Shown: positions 1 through 9,703 of the stretch, piece after piece
Position numbering within the stretch: the stretch's first letter is position 1
Layout of the letters: each line of letters starts with the position of its first letter
Assembly (NCBI GenBank): GCA_963791805.1
Contig: CAWBTU010000004.1
Coordinates: 930,001 to 994,000, forward strand
DNA length: 64,000 nucleotides
Direction: 5' to 3'
Origin: JACMJL01 sp963791805
GTDB lineage: Bacteria; Bacillota; Clostridia; Clostridiales; Clostridiaceae
Translations under genes and position numbers: made by a program
Notes under the pieces: model-generated
Told to the model about the DNA's origin: nothing
What the model saw: the letters and a program-made list of their open reading frames with translations, nothing else
Database searches by the model: none

Positions 1-1451
1 AAGTCATCTCCGCCAATATGACCTAAAAAACTATCTTTACATAAACTGGTATGTTTTTGAATAACACTTGCTGTAAACGATAGAATTCTATCTCCATTTT
101 CAAAGCCATATGTATCATTAAAGGCTTTAAAATCATTTAAATCGAAATATAAAAGTGAAAATTCTTTTTTATCTTGTATTAATTTACAAATTGTATCTTC
201 TATAACTACATTTCCAGGTAATCCAGTTAGTGGATTAGAGTATTTGGCTACATTAAGTTCTAACTCCATAGTCTTTTCAAGCAAAGAAATTACAGGTACC
301 ACACCATAATATTTATTATCTTTTTCCACAATTATATAATCGTATAGTTTGTCTTCTTCCCTTGAAATAACTATTTTTGATACCTTGTCTAAAGGAGTGT
401 AGTAATCAACAATAAGCGGATTAGTATCCATAGCTAGCCGTACAGGTCTCTTCATATATATAGACCATCCGTATTGGGTTCCCACCTTAGATAGAAAATT
501 ATGGTCCATTACAATACCAAGTGTTAATGAGTTGCTATCAACAATAGGTATACCTTTTACATTTGGATTATTTTTAAAAAACATGTCTAGCTCACTGCAG
601 GTGGTAGTTGGCAAAATTGCAGTATCTAATCTTGCAATTTCCCCTATTTCCACATTGGAACTTGGACTAAAGCTATGCTTTTTCAAACTAATATTCTTAT
701 CAACAATTCTTTGTTTTATTATCTCAGGAGTTTCTAGCAGTTTTTCATTGGGCTTATTTATTAAGAACCCTTGTCCAAAATGTACACCAATTTCAATAAG
801 AGTATACAAGTCATTAATATCTTCAATTCCCTCAGCAATAATTTTCGTATTTGTAGTATTTGCAAATTCAACAAAAGATTTAATTATTGCTTTCTTAAAG
901 TTATCCCTAGTAACATTAGTGATTAAACTCATATCCATTTTAATATAGTAGGGCCTTGTCTTTGCAATGGTTGTAAGCCCCGAATATCCAGTTCCAACAT
1001 CATCAATAGCAATTTTATAGCCTTGACTCTTGTAGTAATTTATAACTTCATTAAATTCCTTATAATTATCAATTGAAGTCTTTTCAGTAATTTCAAAAAT
1101 TAGCGACATAGGACTGATATTGTACTCTGTTAGAATTTCTTTTGTAAAGCCCTTAATAAAATGCTCATCTTTTATAACAGCAGGATCTATATTTACAAAA
1201 AGAAGTTTATCGGAATTATAGTTACTATATGCCTTTATTGCATTTTCTCTACATAGAATTTCTAAATTCCAAAGCAGATCATGGGTTTTAGCCTCTTCAA
1301 AAAGTAGTTCTGGATTAGTATACTTACTACTTAAAGGTCCTCTTGTTAGCGCCTCATACCCTAAAACATCTCCTGTTTGCAAAGAAACAATTGGTTGAAA
1401 GACAGTTTTTAAATCATTGTTACAAATAATCCTTCTTAGTTCATCTGACAT
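1..1451 (-). CDS. EAL-CBS-GGDEF cyclic-di-GMP signalling protein (3' end outside window)
   Basis: Partial gene running off the left edge; about 483 residues are visible. An EAL phosphodiesterase domain comes first (EALTRG, EITEK, DDVGTGYSGL, KMD and AEGIE are all recognisable), then a CBS-pair-like region, then the first part of a GGDEF domain whose active-site motif reads GGDD before the sequence ends. The EAL catalytic motifs look intact, so c-di-GMP hydrolysis is plausible; cyclase activity cannot be judged from half a domain. At the usual inhibitory-site position (RxxD before GGDEF) the residues are CKDS, so product inhibition there is unlikely. ATG at 1451 is preceded by AGGAGG. The EAL-CBS-GGDEF order is known in Firmicutes. 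Cytosolic: no signal peptide or membrane helix seen. Confidence 0.9.
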   Translation of the reverse strand, partial: MSDELRRIICNNDLKTVFQPIVSLQTGDVLGYEALTRGPLSSKYTNPELLFEEAKTHDLLWNLEILCRENAIKAYSNYNSDKLLFVNIDPAVIKDEHFIKGFTKEILTEYNISPMSLIFEITEKTSIDNYKEFNEVINYYKSQGYKIAIDDVGTGYSGLTTIAKTRPYYIKMDMSLITNVTRDNFKKAIIKSFVEFANTTNTKIIAEGIEDINDLYTLIEIGVHFGQGFLINKPNEKLLETPEIIKQRIVDKNISLKKHSFSPSSNVEIGEIARLDTAILPTTTCSELDMFFKNNPNVKGIPIVDSNSLTLGIVMDHNFLSKVGTQYGWSIYMKRPVRLAMDTNPLIVDYYTPLDKVSKIVISREEDKLYDYIIVEKDNKYYGVVPVISLLEKTMELELNVAKYSNPLTGLPGNVVIEDTICKLIQDKKEFSLLYFDLNDFKAFNDTYGFENGDRILSFTASVIQKHTSLCKDSFLGHIGGDD

Positions 1452-1551
1452 ATAGAAAGCCTCCTAATTATACTTTATCTACTTATTATCATATAATTAG
1501 AAGGTTAAGTTTCAGTTAAGATTGGTATAGGTTTATGTTAAGCTATGCACT

Positions 1552-2379
1552 TTAAGGAGTAACATAAACTATACTAGCAATCTTTCTTTCTCCAGAAGCA
1601 TTACAAGGTTTGTTTAATACTGCACCATTGTAATACATGGTTGATGAAGAACCTCCATCAAGGTTAGCAGCGCTCACAGCCCCATTCTCTAACATTATAT
1701 CTTGAACCTCTTTTAAAGTTGCACCTACTTTATCAATTTGCCTTCCATCGATTACTAGCAAAAGAATGGTACCATCTTTCTTTTGACCTATCGCAGTTCT
1801 TGGGTTTACTCCACCTTGTGAATCGCTTGATATCTGTCCAACTCCATTAATTATACAAGTTGAAATAGATGAAATCGCTTCTGTAACCTCTAATTCTTTT
1901 AGTTCTTCTGTACTATGATTGCCAACTATTAAATTGCCTTCCTTTGTGAGGCCAACTACTGAATCTTTTCCACTAGAATCATTGCTTAAAAGCTTGCCCT
2001 CAGACATTATTATATTATAAGGAACTGCACCTAATTTATCTTCGAATAGTCCACCATTAATAGCCGCGATAGCCTTATTATCTTTAGCAATATTACTTGT
2101 GGTTTCTCCTTCTCTTCCTAATTGTTTTGAGTAACCTACTTTTATTCGCTTAGGATCTTTAATTTCTAGCAAATAGCCAGTAAACCGTTTTTCATTTATA
2201 TCCTTTCTAATTATTCCTGTATCCTTTGCGCTTTCTGATGTTACAACTTTAGTCTTAAGCTCTGACTGGTTTAAAGTTACTATTTTGGATTTAGTTGCAC
2301 TTTTGTTCATAAGCAGTATAGCTACTAGTAATATCCCCCCTAAAGCTATAAAGAACGAATGCTTTAAATTTAATTTCAT
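1552..2379 (-). CDS. Phosphodiester glycosidase family protein (NAGPA domain)
   Basis: 275 residues. An N-terminal hydrophobic helix (about residues 9-24) serves as signal anchor, so the domain faces outside. The rest fits the NAGPA family (related to N-acetylglucosamine-1-phosphodiester alpha-N-acetylglucosaminidase): NGG at 108-110, NPRTAIG at 192-198, DGR at 211-213 and NLDGGSSSTM at 239-248. The family cleaves sugar-phosphodiester bonds; a cell-wall or exopolysaccharide substrate is inferred from location, not shown. It lies 114 bases downstream of the sensor kinase gene on the same strand and may be co-transcribed; the gap holds only a weak 7-bp hairpin near 2437-2459. A good AGGAGG-type ribosome site precedes the ATG. 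Confidence 0.85.
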   Translation of the reverse strand: MKLNLKHSFFIALGGILLVAILLMNKSATKSKIVTLNQSELKTKVVTSESAKDTGIIRKDINEKRFTGYLLEIKDPKRIKVGYSKQLGREGETTSNIAKDNKAIAAINGGLFEDKLGAVPYNIIMSEGKLLSNDSSGKDSVVGLTKEGNLIVGNHSTEELKELEVTEAISSISTCIINGVGQISSDSQGGVNPRTAIGQKKDGTILLLVIDGRQIDKVGATLKEVQDIMLENGAVSAANLDGGSSSTMYYNGAVLNKPCNASGERKIASIVYVTP

Positions 2380-2493
2380 GTTTTCCCCTCCTAAATATTT
2401 TGTATTATTTTATATCACAGGGATATTTTATAAATAGAATGTATCAAACTATTACATTCTTATTTCTAACTTGTAAACATTTTAGAAATATAA

Positions 2494-3951
2494 TTAAAGT
2501 AAAGGTAATTTTATAGTAACCACAGTTCCTTCATTAAACTTACTCTCAACAGAAATATTGCCCTTATGCTTATCTATTATTGTTTTTGATATAGAAAGTC
2601 CAAGTCCCTTGCTTCCCTTTTCAAAAAAATTAGAATCATTAGCTCTGTAAAAAGGATTAAATATACTATCCAATTTATCCTCTGATATTCCTTCACCAAA
2701 ATCTACTATAGTAGTTTTAACATTAGTACCCTCTTTTACTGTTATCACCTCAATACCGGAGTTTTCAAAACCATATTTGATGGAATTATCTATAATATTA
2801 ATAAGTACTTGTTTTAGTTTATCTTGATTTCCAAGTATAAATATATCCTCAGCTACTTCCTTATTAATTTTAATATTATATCTATTAGCCTTAATCTCCA
2901 TCTCCTCGCAAGTGCTATTAATAATTTCAGATATATTAATAGGTTTAAAATTTTCTTCAGTGCCTTCAATTTGAATCTGTGAACACTCAAGCAAATTAAT
3001 AACCATGCGTCTTAATCTTTCACTTTCACTAATTATGTAATTCATGCCTTTATTGAAGAATTCTTCGTCAGTATTAAAACCATTTGATTTTATGATTTCT
3101 GAATATCCTAATATGGTAGTTAACGGAGTCTTCAGTTCATGTGTCACGTTATCAAAAAATATCTTTCGATGATTCTCTAATTCTTTTATAGCCGCACTAT
3201 CTCGTTCTATTTTATCAATTTGCATTTTAATTCTTTCAGTCATAACACAAAAGTTATTATAAAGTTCTCCAACTTCATCTTTTGATTTTATATCATCTTC
3301 AATTTCTAAGCTTCCTTCAGATACCTTTTTTATCAAGTTATTTAATTTTGATATTGGTACAGTTATTCCTTTGGAAATAATTAAAGATATTATTAATATT
3401 GCTAAAAATAAAATCAACGAGAATATTTTAATCATATTTATTAGTTTATTACCAGATTTATATAAATCAGAATAATCCACTATGTATCTAACTATTCCTA
3501 CCTCTTTATTATCAATAACAACTGGATATGAAAAATTTACAGTGACCTTTTCTTTATTGTAGTTAATTGCATAGGCTATCTTATTATTTTTTGCTAGGGT
3601 AAGATCCTTTTTACTTCCATTAATAGATTTAGTGTTTTCTGAAGAATCTAAAATATAGTCCCCACTTTTAGAATAAAGTACAACTCTATCCCCAATTTTA
3701 TAACTTAACTCCTCCACAACTTGTTTACCTTGCTTTTGAAAAAAATCTTCAGCTGCCACATTATTATCTGATAGAAATAGTTGCTTCAAATATATATCCG
3801 AATCTTTTTTTATATCTATTACTTCTTTTTTTATAACATACTCATTGTTTTTATTTATCATACTGTTAGTAAAGTATACTAGTGAAATCAATGCAATGAA
3901 AAATAGCACTGAAAAACAACTAACAATTTTGTATCTTATTGAGATCCTCAA
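2494..3951 (-). CDS. Two-component sensor histidine kinase
   Basis: 485 residues. TM1 at about 11-28, extracytoplasmic sensor region to about 170, TM2 at about 172-193, HAMP region (about 194-246), then dimerisation/phosphoacceptor helix with H271 in HELKTP, N box near 385-390 (NIIDNS), G1 box DFGEG (417-421) and G2 box GLGLSI (449-454). The kinase is complete and looks active. It is 21 bases downstream of its response regulator, which makes a cognate pair near certain. The extracellular domain resembles generic PAS/Cache-type sensors, but I cannot name the signal. The pair resembles PhoR/PhoP or ResE-type systems only at the architecture level. Confidence 0.93.
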   Translation of the reverse strand: MRISIRYKIVSCFSVLFFIALISLVYFTNSMINKNNEYVIKKEVIDIKKDSDIYLKQLFLSDNNVAAEDFFQKQGKQVVEELSYKIGDRVVLYSKSGDYILDSSENTKSINGSKKDLTLAKNNKIAYAINYNKEKVTVNFSYPVVIDNKEVGIVRYIVDYSDLYKSGNKLINMIKIFSLILFLAILIISLIISKGITVPISKLNNLIKKVSEGSLEIEDDIKSKDEVGELYNNFCVMTERIKMQIDKIERDSAAIKELENHRKIFFDNVTHELKTPLTTILGYSEIIKSNGFNTDEEFFNKGMNYIISESERLRRMVINLLECSQIQIEGTEENFKPINISEIINSTCEEMEIKANRYNIKINKEVAEDIFILGNQDKLKQVLINIIDNSIKYGFENSGIEVITVKEGTNVKTTIVDFGEGISEDKLDSIFNPFYRANDSNFFEKGSKGLGLSISKTIIDKHKGNISVESKFNEGTVVTIKLPLL

Positions 3952-3972
3952 ATTTATTCACCTTCTCAACCA

Positions 3973-4680
3973 TTATTTAACTAGCTTGTACCCTATTCCG
4001 AATACAGTTTCTATTATTGATATATTATTAGTATCTAACTTTTTTCGAAGCCTTTGTATATGTATATCCACAGTCCTACTATCTCCCAAATAATCATATC
4101 CCCAAACTTTATCTAAAAGGTCAGAACGCGAAAAAACCTTGCCCTTATTCTGAGCAAGTAATAACAGCAGTGCATATTCTTTTGGGGTCAATTCAACAAA
4201 TTCATCTTGCCTTATTACTTTATGTTCTTCATTTAGAAGCATAATATCCTTTGAGATAATTAAGCATTTATTATTTTCACTTTCTATGGATTTAGCTACA
4301 ATTTCAATTCGCCTAAATATTGTTTTAATTCTTATGACTACTTCTCTAATATCAAAGGGTTTTGTAATATAATCATCAGCTCCTAATTCAAGACCTATTA
4401 CTTTGTCTCTAATATCAGACTTTGCTGTTATCATTATTATGGGTATATTATATTCCAAAGTAACCTGATTACATATTTCAAAACCACTAATATCAGGAAG
4501 CATTAAGTCTAATATCATTAAATCAGGCTCAAACTCCTTAATCAATTTTAAGCCTTTATTCCCTTCATTTGCAGTCCTAACTATAAAGCCTTCTTTCATT
4601 AATGAATATGCTAACAATTCAGCTATTGGAATTTCATCTTCTATTATTAATATTTTTTTTCTATCCTTCAATTGTTCCAT
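3973..4680 (-). CDS. OmpR/PhoB-family response regulator
   Basis: 235 residues. The receiver domain has the acidic pair E15/D16 near IIEDE, phosphoacceptor D58 in MILDLMLPD and a lysine in TKPFD. The C-terminal winged helix carries ELTPKEYALLLLL, RTVDIHIQRLRKKL and the final GIGYKL, typical of the PhoB/OmpR DNA-binding domain. It is the first gene of the kinase operon and is expected to act as a dimeric transcription factor on phosphorylation by the adjacent kinase. Target genes are unknown; the adjoining NAGPA glycosidase is a candidate from position only. Confidence 0.94.
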   Translation of the reverse strand: MEQLKDRKKILIIEDEIPIAELLAYSLMKEGFIVRTANEGNKGLKLIKEFEPDLMILDLMLPDISGFEICNQVTLEYNIPIIMITAKSDIRDKVIGLELGADDYITKPFDIREVVIRIKTIFRRIEIVAKSIESENNKCLIISKDIMLLNEEHKVIRQDEFVELTPKEYALLLLLAQNKGKVFSRSDLLDKVWGYDYLGDSRTVDIHIQRLRKKLDTNNISIIETVFGIGYKLVK

Positions 4681-4767
4681 AAAAATTTCACTCCGATTCC
4701 AGAATAAATTATATACCTATTATAACTACTAATTGTTTCAAAGTTATGTCTATTTATATTTATTTGT

Positions 4768-4795
4768 AAAAAAGACAGCCGTTTTTTAGGCTGTC
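4768..4795 (-). terminator. Intrinsic terminator after the MFS gene
   Basis: Stem GACAGCC/GGCTGTC (4774-4780 with 4789-4795) closed by an 8-base loop and followed on the minus strand by six T (4768-4773). It lies about 110 bases past the stop of the MFS gene and before the response regulator. Confidence 0.8.
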
Positions 4796-4901
4796 AGGTT
4801 TATTCTTTATTCTTTCAAGTACCAGTGAACTCACAAAAAACTGGGACGTTTTTTTGTTGTTCTACCCGTGAATCATGATATTAACTATACTAATAACAAA
4901 T

Positions 4902-6146
4902 TTATGCTTCGTATGCTTCATCGCAAGCATTAATTAGAAATACTAATGTCACTAAAACTGATAATCCATTTGCAATTATCAATACATTTCCATACCTCAT
5001 ATAATCAAGTAAAGTACCAAATAATAACGCCCCTATGGGCATGGCTCCTTGAGAAAACATACCAAGTATAGCAAAAAATCTAGAACGCATTTCATCTGGA
5101 ACCAAGTTTTGAAGATTTGTGGAAATTGGGGTATTTACAAAGGCATTAAAAAACTCCATTGTTATGCAACAAACTGATATCGTAATAAATAGCTGCCAGG
5201 TTGCGCCTCCGTAAATTCCGACTATCTTCGGCAAAAGTAAACCACAAACTAATATCCTTAAACCAGTTTCAATAACAAGGCCATATTTCATAAGCTTTCT
5301 TAAACCTAGTCTTTTGAAATATACTGAAATAGCAATATTGCCAAGTAGTATTCCTAGTGCTAAAGATCCCATTATAAAACCATATTGCGGTGAAGTAAAT
5401 CCAATTCCTCTCTTTAGTGCATACGGAATTATTATATCAAATAGAGGTGCCATAAAAAAATTTGCAAGCATAGCAAAAGTAAACAATTGAAGCAATCCTT
5501 TTTTATTTACAATAAACTTAAAGACTTCATCGTTTTCTTTTAAAAACACCTTCTTACTTATTTTTTCTTTCAACACTTGTTCTTTATTGTAAGTAATAAA
5601 CATAGCCAAGAAGGCTGAAATTATAAATGAGAGACCATTGATATAAAATACCACTTTTATCCCCCATATTCCGTAAATTAGCCCTCCTAAAGCTGGTCCT
5701 ACAATGGTAGAAGCTGCATCAAAGCCCCCCTTAGCAGAATTAGCTTCTATAAGTTCTTCTTTTGATACCAATTCTGGCATCAAAGCAGCTGAGGCTGAAT
5801 TAAACAAACTGTCCATTACAGATATAATAATCTGTAGGATAAAGAAAATATAAAGATTGAACTTCCCTGTCATTGCAAGAATTCCAAGTAAACATATAAG
5901 CGTACCTCTTCCCATATCCATAAGTATCATTATTCTTTTTCTATTTCTTCTATCACCCATTATCCCTGACAATGGTGCTGCTATTAGTGCTGGCACAAGT
6001 GTTAATACTGAAAAAACGCCCATTAATGTTCCTGAACCAGTTAAGTCAAGTATATAAAGTGGTAATACAATCATTTGAATACCACTGCCTAAAAGGGATA
6101 TAAATCTACCCCAAATAAACCTCCTTAAGTTCTTATTTTTTTTCAT
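4902..6146 (-). CDS. Major facilitator superfamily transporter (drug/siderophore exporter type)
   Basis: 414 residues, strongly hydrophobic throughout, with a pattern compatible with 12 helices. The loop between helices 2 and 3 reads GDRRNRKRI, the MFS motif A. The general look is of the MFS_3 group (EntS, macrolide-efflux MefA-like), proton-coupled exporters of small molecules; the substrate cannot be told. Single gene with its own terminator. A perfect 14-bp inverted repeat (6310-6341) about 165 bases upstream is a candidate operator; no regulator gene is adjacent. Confidence 0.88.
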   Translation of the reverse strand: MKKNKNLRRFIWGRFISLLGSGIQMIVLPLYILDLTGSGTLMGVFSVLTLVPALIAAPLSGIMGDRRNRKRIMILMDMGRGTLICLLGILAMTGKFNLYIFFILQIIISVMDSLFNSASAALMPELVSKEELIEANSAKGGFDAASTIVGPALGGLIYGIWGIKVVFYINGLSFIISAFLAMFITYNKEQVLKEKISKKVFLKENDEVFKFIVNKKGLLQLFTFAMLANFFMAPLFDIIIPYALKRGIGFTSPQYGFIMGSLALGILLGNIAISVYFKRLGLRKLMKYGLVIETGLRILVCGLLLPKIVGIYGGATWQLFITISVCCITMEFFNAFVNTPISTNLQNLVPDEMRSRFFAILGMFSQGAMPIGALLFGTLLDYMRYGNVLIIANGLSVLVTLVFLINACDEAYEA

Positions 6147-6309
6147 GGTTTATCCTACTCCTTTATACAATAGCTTTTGTAGTCATTTGTTCTTCCCGTA
6201 AATATATACCCCGTTAAGCTTTATAAAATCTTTTCTCATATTTTTTTAATTAGCATTCTTTTGGGGGATGATTTGCAAAATGGAACTTCTTAATAATACA
6301 CTTTATTTA

Positions 6310-6341
6310 GTATTTTGTCTATTAATAAATAGACAAAATAC
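6310..6341. promoter_or_regulatory. Perfect 14-bp inverted repeat, possible operator
   Basis: GTATTTTGTCTATT and its exact reverse complement, 4 bases apart. No T tract follows on either strand, so it is unlikely to be a terminator. A dimeric repressor site for the MFS gene is the simplest reading (inference). Confidence 0.45.
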
Positions 6342-6393
6342 CATTAGGTCTATAATTTTATTACATATAATGTCTTGTTCCTTAAAAAAATCA

Positions 6394-6428
6394 GCACAAA
6401 AAAACAGCTTCATCTCAGCTGTTTTTTT
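6394..6428. terminator. Bidirectional intrinsic terminator
   Basis: Symmetric structure: A-run, ACAGCT, 7-base loop, AGCTGT, T-run. Works on paper in both directions; on the minus strand it ends the Uma2 gene 65 bases after its stop. Confidence 0.8.
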
Positions 6429-6492
6429 CTTGAAAATTAATATTTAATTATCTTTCCACGAAGTTTATCCTTGGATAAATTTCGTTAGTTCT

Positions 6493-7068
6493 TTACTCTT
6501 GCCCCAGAACTAACTTTAAATCAACTACAAGAGTCTCAAAAATACCTACATTTACTTTATCTACCTCTGTATATATCTCAGGTCTTCCATATCTATTATT
6601 ATCCTGTAAAGTAAATATGCTAATAAATTTACCCTCTGGCTCAATTATCCAATATTCCTTAACTCCGGCCTTTTCATATCTATTAAACTTTAAAACTTTA
6701 TCATTTCTTATTGTAGATGGTGAACATACTTCAATAATTAAATCAGGCACCCCAAAATATCCAGTACCTTTTAATCCACTCTTATTACATACGATTAATA
6801 AGTCCGGCTGTAAAACATTCTTTGATTTACCTTCTTCAAGATCATCCTCAGGCAATATTAGATCAAAGGGAGCTGTAAATGCCCTACAGGATTTTCCTAC
6901 TAAATAGTTTCCAAATTGCCTACCTAGCTCAAAAGTAATGGCTTGATGTTGCCATGATGGTGCTGCCTGCATATATGGTATTCCATCAATTAGTTCCCAT
7001 CTTTCATCCTCTGGCCAAATTAAATAGTCTTCGTAGGTATAACTTTTATTTTCTTGTGGCACTGACAT
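6493..7068 (-). CDS. Uma2 family endonuclease (DUF820)
   Basis: 191 residues. Typical Uma2/DUF820 features: WELIDG near the N-terminus, PDLLIVC, then DLIIEVCSPST and KEYWIIEPE, the PD-(D/E)XK-type core with acidic residues in PDL and IIEV. The family is annotated as a putative restriction-like nuclease; its biological role is unsettled, and it often occurs as stand-alone genes in many copies. Monocistronic here, between its own terminator and the phage-like replication gene. Confidence 0.85.
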   Translation of the reverse strand: MSVPQENKSYTYEDYLIWPEDERWELIDGIPYMQAAPSWQHQAITFELGRQFGNYLVGKSCRAFTAPFDLILPEDDLEEGKSKNVLQPDLLIVCNKSGLKGTGYFGVPDLIIEVCSPSTIRNDKVLKFNRYEKAGVKEYWIIEPEGKFISIFTLQDNNRYGRPEIYTEVDKVNVGIFETLVVDLKLVLGQE

Positions 7069-7176
7069 TTATCTCAACCTCATTCCATTAATACTAGTAT
7101 ATTGTATATTATATACCATCTGTAGCTTTTCTTAAACAAAAAGCCATGCTAAAGCTAAATTAAGTATTCAACATTC

Positions 7177-7932
7177 TCACCCAAAGGACCACTCTGAAAT
7201 TTTACTTTCATCCTCCCTCAAAGGCCTAACTCCTTCATGTAAAAAGCATATGGTATCCTCTTTAGTTTCATCTTCAGGTTCTTTATCTATATCACTAAAA
7301 TTCACTATTTCATCCTTCTTCTCATTTTTCTTTCTGCCTTTTTTAAGTTCTAGAATTATAGGGACATTCTTCTGCAAATTATCTCCACTCTCTTTATCAT
7401 CTATGATATTATCATCTGAAATAATTTTTTTATTAATAAGCTCTAAATTTCTTCCTTTAGCATCCTGAACATTTTCAAATACATTTCCAATTGTTCTATT
7501 ATCCAACTTTTTAACTATATCGTTATTTATTTCTTCTCTAAAATCTTCATTTTGTGGAACATGAGTATTCTTTATATCCTCTTCTTTATTCTTAGCTTTT
7601 TCCTTGATCTTAATATTTTGATGCTTAGCAAAATTTTTCACTCTATAGACCTTATCTTCAGTAAGCTCAAGCATTTCTAATTCTATAAATAGATCTAATG
7701 CCAATTTAATTTGAGCAATATCCCTATTAAATTCTATTGCTAAAGTCTCGATTGTATATGGGATGCTTTTTGAAAGATATAGATTCCCTTCTAAATTAAC
7801 TTTTCCTGCTAGCAATACAATTCTACTCCATATATAATAAATAACATCTCTTTCTGCCTTCATATCTATTATTTTAAATTTTGTATCCTCATACATATCA
7901 ACTCTAAATTTTACATATTTTCTCTCTCTCAT
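7177..7932 (-). CDS. Phage replisome organizer N-terminal domain protein
   Basis: About 251 residues. The first ~120 fit the phage replisome organizer N-terminal domain (KYVKFRVDMYEDTKFKIID, then a winged-helix-like segment ending VKNFAKHQN), found in phage or plasmid replication initiators and in chromosomal DnaD-like relatives. The remainder is charged, low complexity and has no recognisable DnaD C-domain. Three ATGs are possible (7953, 7941, 7932); GAGGAG at 7943-7948 is correctly spaced only for 7932. No other phage genes flank it, so it is either a chromosomal replication-related gene or a lone prophage leftover. Confidence 0.7.
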   Translation of the reverse strand: MRERKYVKFRVDMYEDTKFKIIDMKAERDVIYYIWSRIVLLAGKVNLEGNLYLSKSIPYTIETLAIEFNRDIAQIKLALDLFIELEMLELTEDKVYRVKNFAKHQNIKIKEKAKNKEEDIKNTHVPQNEDFREEINNDIVKKLDNRTIGNVFENVQDAKGRNLELINKKIISDDNIIDDKESGDNLQKNVPIILELKKGRKKNEKKDEIVNFSDIDKEPEDETKEDTICFLHEGVRPLREDESKISEWSFG

Positions 7933-7953
7933 ATATCTCATTCTCCTCAACAT

Positions 7954-8317
7954 TATATTTTTTTGTTTCCTGATTAATATATATGCGTTGATGAATAAAA
8001 TTCCAAAATTTTTTCATTTTTTTCATCTACCTTATTTAATGCTGTACATATAAAATTACATCTATTTCTGTCACACATAAAAGAAAAAGAACGGGAAAAC
8101 TGTTCCCATTTTCGGCTTTCCTTTTTTTGAGAAAGTTAGTAAAATCAATATCTGTATAAGGTTGTAAGTACTTGTGAGGGGAACTAACTTGATAATATCC
8201 TACAACGCAACAAAAGCCATCAAAACGATAGCTTCTGTTACTGTTTATTAAATTAAACAAATTAATAATTGGGGTTTATTAACACCTGATTACATATTTC
8301 TGCAAAGTCGTTCTCAT
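7954..8317. other. Gene-poor stretch with weak hairpin
   Basis: The minus strand has a 74-codon open frame (8036-8260) without a ribosome site and without a family I know; I do not call it. A short GGGAA/TTCCC hairpin (8093-8107) followed on the minus strand by a T-rich tract could be a weak terminator. Confidence 0.4.
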
Positions 8318-9481
8318 CTATAGCATATATTTTTCTACCAATTCATAGCATCTTTTTTTAGTGGTATCTGCTAGTGATCCATTATAAAGAACAGGTTCTA
8401 AGGTTCCACCTTTAGCTGCTGAAGCTGCTTTTTTAGCAGTAGCATCCTTATTCGATATCCACTTAATTTCTTCACTCTGCAGCTTTTTCATATCACTTGA
8501 GGATAACTGCCCTTTTAATACGTTATAGATTTCATTCAAAGCAGTATCCCATCTTTTGTATCTTTCATTAGCAGCATATACCATATCTGCTGTTGTTCCA
8601 GCGTCTCTTTTATCTAAATCTTTTAATCCTACTTCAATATTGTTCAATTTAGTAGTATATTCTTGTTTCTTGCTTGCATCTTTAGGACTTGCACTATTTG
8701 AATTTGTAGAAAGTTTTGTTTCAATATTATTTTGTGAAAAATCATACCAAACTACATCTTTTTTTGCATCTTGACCTTTACTGAAAGCGTCAAATGCTTC
8801 TTTTGTAACGGATTTATTATTAACAGCGTAGGATATGGTCAGTACGCCCTTGTTTTGACTTGACTTACTCTCGGCTAATATGTCAGTTTTAAAGGAATCT
8901 GCTTCAAATCTCAGTTTTTGGCATACATGATCTGCAGCACCGCCTGAACTCCAAGCTGTTCCGTCTGCTTTAAGCCCTAGTAACCCTCTGTATACAATAT
9001 TGTAGCCATAAACTTTGCTGTTTTTATAATGCAGAATTTCAAAACACATAGGATTATTATCCTTATTGGATAATTCAAGTACAACTTCAGCTATGTTGTC
9101 TCCATCCATGTCAAGTACTGCAAAACGAGTTACTTTTAAGGTATCTCCAGGATACTGTTCCTTTAAAATATCATTCAGATATTTATTTTTTTTGTTATCT
9201 GTATTAAAAAAATTAGCCTTATTTTGAAGCACATCTTTGTATGCTTTCAGTCCCAAATTATTATTTTCAGACTTGCTGTCTGTAGATTTACTATCTGTAG
9301 GTTTACTTTCCGTAGTTTTGCTGTCTGTAGAATTACTTGTTGGAACACTGGTTTCAGAAATTTTGTTACTACTTACCATAGTGCTCTTGTTTGCATTTGA
9401 GCTGCCTTTCTTGCTCGAACACGCAGTAATTGAAATGCTTAATAGTAATACAAGAAGCACACACATAATGTTTTTTTTCAT
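8318..9481 (-). CDS. Lipoprotein with C-terminal LprI-like (DUF1311) domain
   Basis: 387 residues. N-terminal lipoprotein signal ending in SITACSSKK (lipidated Cys at about residue 21). A Ser/Thr/Asp/Lys spacer with imperfect TDSK-type four-residue repeats follows (about 45-75). The middle contains a DMDGDNIAEV calcium-loop-like segment. The C-terminal ~110 residues match the LprI/DUF1311 pattern (RWDTALNEIYNVLKGQL, LQSEEIKWISNKDA, final ALxYNGSLADTTKKRCYEL-like end). In other bacteria LprI domains inhibit lysozyme; here that is inference. Monocistronic with a good ribosome site. Confidence 0.8.
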   Translation of the reverse strand: MKKNIMCVLLVLLLSISITACSSKKGSSNANKSTMVSSNKISETSVPTSNSTDSKTTESKPTDSKSTDSKSENNNLGLKAYKDVLQNKANFFNTDNKKNKYLNDILKEQYPGDTLKVTRFAVLDMDGDNIAEVVLELSNKDNNPMCFEILHYKNSKVYGYNIVYRGLLGLKADGTAWSSGGAADHVCQKLRFEADSFKTDILAESKSSQNKGVLTISYAVNNKSVTKEAFDAFSKGQDAKKDVVWYDFSQNNIETKLSTNSNSASPKDASKKQEYTTKLNNIEVGLKDLDKRDAGTTADMVYAANERYKRWDTALNEIYNVLKGQLSSSDMKKLQSEEIKWISNKDATAKKAASAAKGGTLEPVLYNGSLADTTKKRCYELVEKYML

Positions 9482-9703
9482 CTAATCTCTCCTTATAAAA
9501 TACATGATCTTCAATTCACCCTTTTATACTTATATCCATCGTCTATATATATATCTTAGCGCACATTAGACTGAAATTTGTTACAAATTCATTACAATTG
9601 GTTACAATTAATTTGCTGTTCAGTGATAGGTTAAAAAATGAAACCTATGGTCCTATATAAACAAAATCCCCTACATCAGTAATTAATGCAAAGGATTTTA
9701 TAG

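Larger units (their letters stand above)
6147..6492. other. Intergenic region with palindrome and terminator
   Basis: 346 bases without a gene between the MFS transporter and the Uma2 gene. It contains the 14-bp inverted repeat and the bidirectional terminator listed separately; no small coding sequence with a ribosome site was found. Confidence 0.6.

Noticed and set aside
532..948. 138-codon plus-strand open frame
   Set aside because: Antisense to the EAL domain gene, which has clear motifs and a strong ribosome site.
7177..7932. Prophage indicated by the replisome-organizer-like gene
   Set aside because: No neighbouring phage structural, lysis or integrase genes; flanks are chromosomal.
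8036..8260. 74-codon minus-strand open frame
   Set aside because: No ribosome site, no family similarity, unusual composition; probably remnant DNA.
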